NCBI RefSeq assembly: GCF_000003815.2
Contig: NC_049991.1
Location: 18,124,699-18,188,698 of the forward strand
Origin: Branchiostoma floridae
Taxonomy: Eukaryota > Chordata > Leptocardii > Amphioxiformes > Branchiostomatidae
Reading direction: 5' to 3'
Length of the DNA stretch: 64,000 bases
Positions 57,581-64,000 of this stretch are shown here, piece by piece. The position numbers and the translations under genes are program-made. Position 1 is the first letter of the stretch, and each line of letters opens with the position of its first letter. Under the pieces are notes generated by a model, which worked only from the letters and a program-made list of their open reading frames with translations, was not told the origin of the DNA and did no database searches.

Positions 57581-57862
57581 GTCATCTTCATCCAGTTTTA
57601 GCTCACTGAAGAGCTAGTCTTCCACTGGTCGTCACAGAGAGGACAGGCGCTATGTACAGTATTTACAGGTTCATTAATATTGTACCGGGGAAATTCCCCT
57701 AGCTCTTTTCGACAAGCACAGTGAATAGTGGACCATGGCTTAACGTCCCGTTCTAAGGACTGCAACCTTTTCCGGTAGCGTGCATGTCGGGTGAGCGACA
57801 TCGAACTCACGGCTTCTAGTTCCAGAGGCAGGGCCGCTAACCACTGGACTACGTGCGCTACC
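57581..57862 (-). mobile_element. tRNA-derived SINE with closed acceptor stem
   Basis: The minus strand starts with GGTAGCG (57,862-57,856). An A-box-like TAGTCCAGTGGTTAGCGG (57,851-57,834) and a B-box-like GAGTTCGATGTC (57,808-57,797) follow, then CGCTACC at 57,780-57,774, which pairs perfectly with the first seven bases. The T arm is not canonical (GTGAG, 10-base loop, CTCAC), so this is not a functional tRNA. The body continues with GGGACGTTAAGCC, AGCTAGGGGAATTTCCCCGG and CCAGTGGAAGACTAGCTCTT, ending near 57,581. Similar bodies are known in deuterostome SINEs. Confidence 0.65.
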
Positions 57863-58953
57863 GCTGATTCACGTTCAGAGCCCTCCAGGTACCCAAAAAG
57901 TTCTGCCAGAGCTGCCTAGCTTTGAAGGGCAAATGGTGTTGACGGGGAACCTCGGGATATATGGCCTAAATTAGATAAGCAACTCTCCAAAGGTCGTGCC
58001 TTTGTGGGTCTCACCCCTTGCTCTAAAAGGTACCGATATTGGCGGAAGTACGTACATGAAAGTCTCGAAAGGCCAGGTTTAATTGAAGTGAACAAAACGC
58101 CTTCTATCTGTGCTTTCAACACACCACGCTCTCACCCGATCTAACCCGTGTCCATGGCGATAACAAGGTTTGAAGCAGACACCCCGGGTCCTAACCACGG
58201 ATGCCCTGGCCACGGCGGAGTTTTATGATAACGTTTCATATTTTCTTTCAACACGTCCCGCCGGACTTGCACGACCCCCAAAGGTTAGGAGTCTCGGAGG
58301 TTCTGAGCGTTTTGTACGCGCTGATATTTCAGGGATGGTAAGGTCTGAGTTGGGGTCGCACATTTCCCGCAAAGGTTTCAAGAGGGATGAGGCTAGCTGA
58401 AGGGTTAAGGATTTCTGTGATAATCCTAAGTTGAGTAGGATTCTGAAAGGGAGAGAGTCGCCGTACAATAATTCTCTTTTGAAAGAAAGGTGAATCCATC
58501 AACGTGCTTTTCAAAGAGGAGTGCGCATGCTTTTTATACGTATATGCTCGCCATAAAAGTGATTGGTCGTCAACATGCTGTACCGTATATGTCGGGCTGT
58601 AGCGTTGGCATGGATTTGCTTCGTAGCAAAAGTGTTTTATTATTCTGTGACAAACTTTTCATTTAGTGACGGATATGACAAAGGTCGCATAAAGCTTCCA
58701 TAAGGAATCTCAATTACCGGCACAATCTTATAAAAGGAAACGCCAATTTCTTATCAACAAGTCAAGCCATGTCGAACGGGATTGACGTGTCGCCGCGCTG
58801 TCTCCTGTCTTTTACAGAGATGATTGGAAAATAAACATTCTCTTGATAGACCACAATCGTGACGTCAGAATTGTTTTGGCGCCAATTCTCTACCCCTTTG
58901 ATGTGTAAGACATTCAGCCGTCAATGCAATCTGCTGTCAGGGTGTGCATACCT
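57863..58953. other. No gene seen
   Basis: Opposed frames at 58,170-58,514 overlap and are not recognised. No repeat identified. Confidence 0.5.
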
Positions 58954-59183
58954 AAAGGCGGTGGGTATCTCATTTCACTTGGGGCAAAGGTGCGGCACTA
59001 TGCGGTTCGTTCACTGCAGCACTGCTGTGTTATTTTTGCCGATTTTTTTTATAATTTAGATGTAGCGTAATACGTAAAATTGCGACATAGAAGACAACAA
59101 AATACACTAAACGTAAGAATCTTTCGGACCCCGCAGTGCCGCACCGGTACCCCAAGTCCAGTGAGATATTACTAACAACTTAA
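58954..59183 (-). mobile_element. MITE family A, copy 3 (inverted interior)
   Basis: AAAGGCGGTGGGTATCTCAT, then TTCACTTGGGGC at the left, and ACCCCGCAGTGCCGCACCGG, then CCCCAAGTCCAGTGAGATA at the right. The interior (TAATACGTAAAA, ACTAAACGTAAGAATCTTTC) is the reverse complement of the copy 1 interior. Confidence 0.75.
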
Positions 59184-60335
59184 GCGGCCTTTAACTGACG
59201 TAACATGTATGCAAGTGTTGATATAGATCATAGCGCTTGAAACATGCCGTATTCTCAAAGGTAACAAGTAGTTATTTGCAAAATCAGGCCCGAAGGCTAA
59301 TTGCACAAAGACTACAATAACACAAGCTGGATTAGTCTGCCTTGTCCAGCAACAAAACCAACGCCATTTCGGCTGTCTGTGATAACATACTTATCTTGTT
59401 CGAGCTCCCACTGGATACAATCCAATGTAGATTGTCTTAACGGGTGGGTCTGGGTATTCCTTCTCCTCCTTTTCTTTTTTTTTTAAAGTCAAGTTCGTAC
59501 AATTCTACCCTAATGTTACTACCATGAAGATAAAGAGCGGCCCATATCGATAACTGTAGCAGCATCTCTTCTCCATAGTCAGAAACAACAAGCTGTTAAT
59601 AGGGAAGCTTGACTTCACTGACTCAATAGGCGGAGCAGGGGTTACGAGGGCTGTTCGGGAGATTCCCAACTCCATTTAATAGTAGTAGGCTCCCAGAAAG
59701 CATGATATCTTAATGTACTTTATAAAGTGACCAGCCAGTTTCAATCTGCACTGTTGGGTTTTCTTGGTGACAGATCTTGGTTCAACTGTAGGTTTCTTAG
59801 CTTTTGCTGCCATGACACGTTGAGGCACATGGGGAGCATGCGCGTATGCGAGTGTAGCAGCCATTTAGCTTCTCTGCCCACCAAAAAAGGGTTGTCTGAA
59901 GTCACTACTTTAGACATTACATTACATTACATGTCATCTTAAACTACCAGTAGGGACAGACAGAGAGTCCCTACAGCTACTAGATATGGGGCTGAGTGAG
60001 AGTGAGAGTGAAAGAGAGAGTATGAACTAGAAATTGTCTTAGCCAATACACCAGTCAGCCTTCTCCTGCTGATGACAGCGATCAAAAAGACCTTCGTCTT
60101 GTCCGCCTGCATCGATCGTCACCACGTACACGCCTGATCAGTTAAGTCCTGACAGCTACCACCCTGATCTCCTCTAATGACGAGATACATCTTGATGTAG
60201 TAGCGAGAGGGCAGCAACCCCGTTATATGTGACATCTGGAGGTGCAGGTGTGCCTAGCATACAAAACACGGACTTCATAAAGGTGGCGAGGATCACATGA
60301 AAGCAAAATCACATTTGCGGTATCGGTGATGCGGA
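59184..60335. other. No gene seen
   Basis: Three CATTA units near 59,921-59,937 and a perfect hairpin GTAGGGAC ... GTCCCTAC at about 59,951-59,976. No coding support. Confidence 0.5.
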
Positions 60336-60610
60336 GAAAAATGAATGAATAAATGAACGAATGAATAAATGAATGGATGAGCGAATGGATGGATGGATGG
60401 ATGGATGGATGGATGGATGGATGGATGAATGGATGGATGGATGGATGGATGGATGGATGGATGGATGGATGGATGGATGGGTGGATGGATGGATGGATGG
60501 ATGGATGGATGGATGAATGGACGAACGAACGAACGAACGAACGAACGAACGAACGAACGAATGAATGAATGAATGAATGAATGAGTGAATAAATAAATGA
60601 ATGAATAAAT
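60336..60610. repeat. Compound microsatellite GAAT / GGAT / GAAC
   Basis: Blocks of AATGAATA, then a long GGAT run (about 60,385-60,515), then GAAC and GAAT runs. It produces frames of repeated HPSI or DGWM residues on both strands, which are artefacts. Confidence 0.97.
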
Positions 60611-61499
60611 GAAGACCCTTATTTCTTCCCAACTGAGCTAAGAACAGGTCAAACAAATACAAAATATGTAGACTTAGTATCGACGTGTCTAATCTAACAC
60701 AGAAGTTCGGCTTCTACACGCTTAGTAGTAATGTTGAAAATATAGTACTTTATGGGTTTAGCTGAAGTCGGTTTGTCAAAGCGCATGAGGAATTTAAATG
60801 TGTCCGTGCAACTCATGTGTCTAACGTGGGGGAATCTAGAAGTTAGAACTGCTACTGATAGCATATCTGTATAGTATCACATCATTGTTGCGAGTAGAAT
60901 GCCTACCATTGATATCACTTCACGGGGACAGTGAACATGTACGTCGATACAAGTGTCTAAGTGCAATAATGATAGGCCTAATGCCTTTCTATCACATTAT
61001 AAGACATTTAATGACTACAGACTACGAAGTGCTTCACGTTATGGGGTCCATTGACGTCATGGATATTGATTAAAACTACTTACGTATTCAGGTAGGTCTC
61101 CCATGTTTCAAAGTTTCTAACAAATGCGCTTTCACGTACATGTTCCATTTTTCAAAGTTTGGAACAAGTGTGCTTTGCATGTCGGAGCGAAGTTTTCACA
61201 ATACCTCTGGATGAAATCTGGATGAAACGAGTAACTTCGCTGATTCAGCGTAAGAGTCTTAACCTCCTGTAAACGTCTGAGCGACTTGCCACTGACGAGT
61301 TTTCATCAGCGCCGAACAGGAACTAGTTTCACGGCTGGATGGATCTGCTTGTTTGAATAGAGAAGCAGCACTTGGTCTTCTTCCAAATGTGTTCTTACAA
61401 GTTACACTTAAAACGCTTATATATATGTCTAAGTGTTTCTATCCTAGGAGGATCCATCGCCTTCGGGTATTCTTTTGATCTTATATTTCTCCAGTGTCC

Positions 61500-61900
61500 A
61501 AAAAAGTCTTAAAGGGCTTCACGTAAAACGCAATTATCTTCCTTCCGGGAGACATATTAAAGTATAAGATGTCCAAACCCAATTTGGAATCCTTCCAAAA
61601 AAAGTTTAGTTCTTAAAAGTTTAGTGCAAGTCTAAGTTAAAAAAAGGGTTTTCTGTAAGAAAGCTTTATCGCTTTAAGATATTCTGTCGATCTCATGTTT
61701 CTGCAGGCTACACAGCAAACATGATTACCGTCCTATTCAGGGGTACAGAAAGAGTGTGTGGATGCCGGAACACACTTTGGAAATTTTCCCAAAAAAGGTC
61801 CTAAAAGTTTTGCTTGATAAAGGGCAAGTGCTTTCTGTAAGGGAGCTTTATCACCTTAGGACAGCCTGTCGCCAACTCTGAATGCCCGTCCAGAAAAGTG
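61500..61900. repeat. Two diverged copies of a roughly 190-bp segment
   Basis: Copies near 61,555-61,710 and 61,765-61,890 share CCAAAAAAAGTTTAGT / CCCAAAAAAGGTCCTA, TTTTCTGTAAGAAAGCTTTATC / CTTTCTGTAAGGGAGCTTTATC and GCCTGTCG-like ends. Old local duplication; nothing coding. Confidence 0.5.
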
Positions 61901-62987
61901 CTTCTTTCGATCATTTCAATGCTGCCTAGACGCATGTTGGCAGTAAATCAATAAAAGAAATTCAAAGTGGATTTCTAAATTTCTTAGCGCTCTAACACAC
62001 AGAGCCTTGCACTCTACGATTGAAGAGATGGCGGTCGACTGACCCCAGTGACCCAGGCACTAACCCCCTCTAACTACCATTTTTGTGTCGGCATGCTTTT
62101 AGTGAACTTTTGCGATGCCTTTTGTAGAGAAAGGAGTCCATGTCCAATAAAATGCATGGTCAGTGAAGAAACCAACGCTTTGCCTGTAGCTGTCCATTAG
62201 GTTTATAGAAGACCCCAAACCGCACGTGTACCTTACAGCCGTGGTTAGAGGTTAACCTCCTTGGAAAGTTTGAACTGATCTTATTTATTCAACCTCTCGG
62301 TTTATAAAATGCTGAAAGAAGCCGGCAACAGAAACAATGTAGTTACTTTTTGGGACCGGCTTCTTAGATACGAGTACAAGGAATTACCAAAAAAAAAATC
62401 AAATACAAATGTTGACTCTGATGTCTTAGCTCCATTCTTTGTTATCAATTTTGTTGATAGTCTTTATGATAAGTATGAGTTATGAGTGTTCTAATCGTTG
62501 TTACAGGTTTGTGTAGCGTTAATGTGTTAGTAGGTTTGGTAATATGAAGTACATGTTTGTAATTATTAACAAGACTAAAGGAATACTAATGTTTTATATG
62601 CTCAATAATGGAGATCATTGAAATAAATGTCAACAAATATACAAAAGATAAAATCAAAATGCATTTAATCCTCTGTTTGGAGATATCTTATTTTATATCA
62701 TAGTCAGGTGGATAGACTTTTTATTGAGTTTCAGCTGCACAAGCTTTGCTCCTTGTGGCCCTGAACTTCTCACTTCAGTAATTATCAGGATTCTCGCGGT
62801 CCCGAATCTACAAGGCATTCCGCTGTTTTAATAAGTATAGCCTGAAACGATAGCTTCCGTAACACGCTTATACAAGTCAGAAGACTCGGGCAAAGTTGAG
62901 GCAACCGAGCTGCAAGTCAAGCTCCGTGCTTCTATTCTCTTACAACATGATGTGTAATACATTCTACGCTATCTCAGTAGTTAAGAG

Positions 62988-63607
62988 TGTTATAACTTCA
63001 GCTTGCTGATTCTTAGCATACAATATACAGACTTTGTATGACGAGAAAATGCCCCTAAAGATCTATACACAGTCGATTCATAATTCGAAAGCCCTTATAT
63101 CGAAATGTTATTAATGACCTTAGTGATCTAAATCATGCTACAAATTCCAACCTGACCCCCGGGTTGTAGCAGTGCCCTGTTCTACTGATTAAGGATGATC
63201 TAATGCGAGCATGAACATACAGGCTTACGTTGGACGTAGACAGACTATGGTTGACAGCTGAACATTAGATCATATAGGTGATTCTGACAACAAAGTGTTA
63301 TAAAATCAGCTTGCTGATTCTTAGCATACAATATACAGACTTTGTATGACGGGAAGATGCCCATAAAGATCTATACACAGTCGATTCATAATTCGAAAGT
63401 CCTTATATCGAAATGTTATTCTACTTGTTAATAGCCTTAGTGATCGAAATCATGCTACAAATTCCAACCTAACCCTTGGTTATGGCAGTACCCTAGTCTA
63501 CAGATTAAGACAAGTTTGGTACGAGCAGGCTTATGTTGGACATGACACGTAGACAGACTATGGTTGACAGCCGAACATTAGATCCCATAGGTCATTCTGA
63601 CAACATC
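62988..63607. repeat. Two-copy tandem duplication, unit about 309 bp
   Basis: GTTATAACTTCAGCTTGCTG at 62,988 and GTTATAAAATCAGCTTGCTG at 63,297 start copies that share ATTCTTAGCATACAATATAC, AGATCTATACACAGTCGATT and GACTATGGTTGACAGC. Identity is about 85-90 percent by eye. The second copy has small insertions. Confidence 0.9.
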
Positions 63608-63767
63608 GTATTGAGTTGCTGGAAAGGAATGCATTAGACAAGGTGTTGGCTACTTTGAAGCTTAATATGAGATATATTACTATCAAGTTCCCAAATACAA
63701 AGTTTCCAAAGATCTGACCTCTATTTTGCGTAGAACAGCCTGATATATATACCTGACAAGACATAGA

Positions 63768-63791
63768 ACTTCCTCCTCCTCCTCCTCCTCC

Positions 63792-63846
<55 letters not shown>
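63768..63846. repeat. CTC then ATC trinucleotide microsatellite
   Basis: About eight CTC units run directly into about eighteen ATC units. The minus strand gives a chance poly-Asp/Glu frame. Confidence 0.97.
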
Positions 63847-63847
<1 letters not shown>

Positions 63848-64000
63848 GTCAACATCATCATTTGTCATCCTCATTACGAGGTGCCTGAAATACCTTAGTC
63901 TTGATGATGGAAGATTTCCAAATTACCTATGGTGAGTGCAATCAACATCAAATTGCATGATAGTGGTGATGATGATGTTTTGTTTTTATTTACTAAGAGT

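Noticed and set aside
57774-57862. Functional tRNA gene
   Set aside because: Acceptor stem closes, but the T arm and length are wrong and a SINE body follows directly.
60309-60662. 117-codon frame with repeated HPSI residues
   Set aside because: Translation of the GGAT/GAAC microsatellite.
63683-63874. Acidic poly-Asp/Glu frame
   Set aside because: Translation of the CTC/ATC microsatellite.

Overview
This window is eukaryotic, gene-poor and repeat-rich. It looks like an invertebrate deuterostome, most likely the cephalochordate Branchiostoma (amphioxus). The basis is one GPCR coding exon with a chordate-style intron position, many 5'-truncated LINE 3' ends, tRNA-type SINEs, several MITE families, long tetranucleotide microsatellites and a 371-bp run of N from scaffold assembly. 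The species is an inference. No bacterial gene structure, operon or CRISPR array is present, and nearly all short open frames are chance frames in AT-rich or repetitive DNA. The single convincing gene is the first coding exon of a prokineticin-receptor-like class A GPCR at 44,192-44,700 (+). It carries the extracellular N-terminus and TM1-TM3, and ends in a splice donor that splits the Arg codon of the DRY motif. I found no second half (TM4-TM7) in the 19.3 kb downstream, so the next exon lies outside the window or is lost. Layout: 0.8-12.8 kb holds decayed LINE 3' ends (808-1,310 minus; 3,937-4,720 minus; 8,046-8,345 minus; 10,004-10,350 plus; 12,199-12,840 plus), an eroded tandem array (1,380-3,480), a TTAA-flanked 0.7-kb inverted-repeat element (6,142-6,844) and foldback repeats. 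13.9-15.0 kb is a 1,000-bp element bounded by inverted repeats and long G/C runs. 18.0-18.4 kb is the gap. 20.3-21.5 kb is a six-copy array of about 205 bp. 22.7-26.6 kb is a large inverted repeat followed by an array of roughly 560 bp units. 26.6-27.8 kb has an ACTC microsatellite and a reverse-transcriptase pseudogene. 28.6-31.2 kb holds foldback and direct repeats. 34 kb has a SINE piece and a G-quadruplex motif. 39.3-41.5 kb looks like a LINE 3' end whose UTR has expanded into a tandem array of about 290 bp. 42-43.5 kb has a MITE and a duplication. 44.0-44.7 kb is the GPCR exon. 52-59 kb has further copies of two MITE families, two SINEs, a LINE tail and a foldback element. 60.3 kb and 63.8 kb are microsatellites. 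The most interesting unexplained signal is a small hairpin, CTGANGA + one base + stem-loop + GAAAC, which recurs in several otherwise different repeats. It resembles the conserved core of hammerhead ribozymes, which are known from Penelope-like retroelements. Two copies of one family show a pair change that preserves the stem. The other boundaries, identities and families given here were judged by eye and need alignment.
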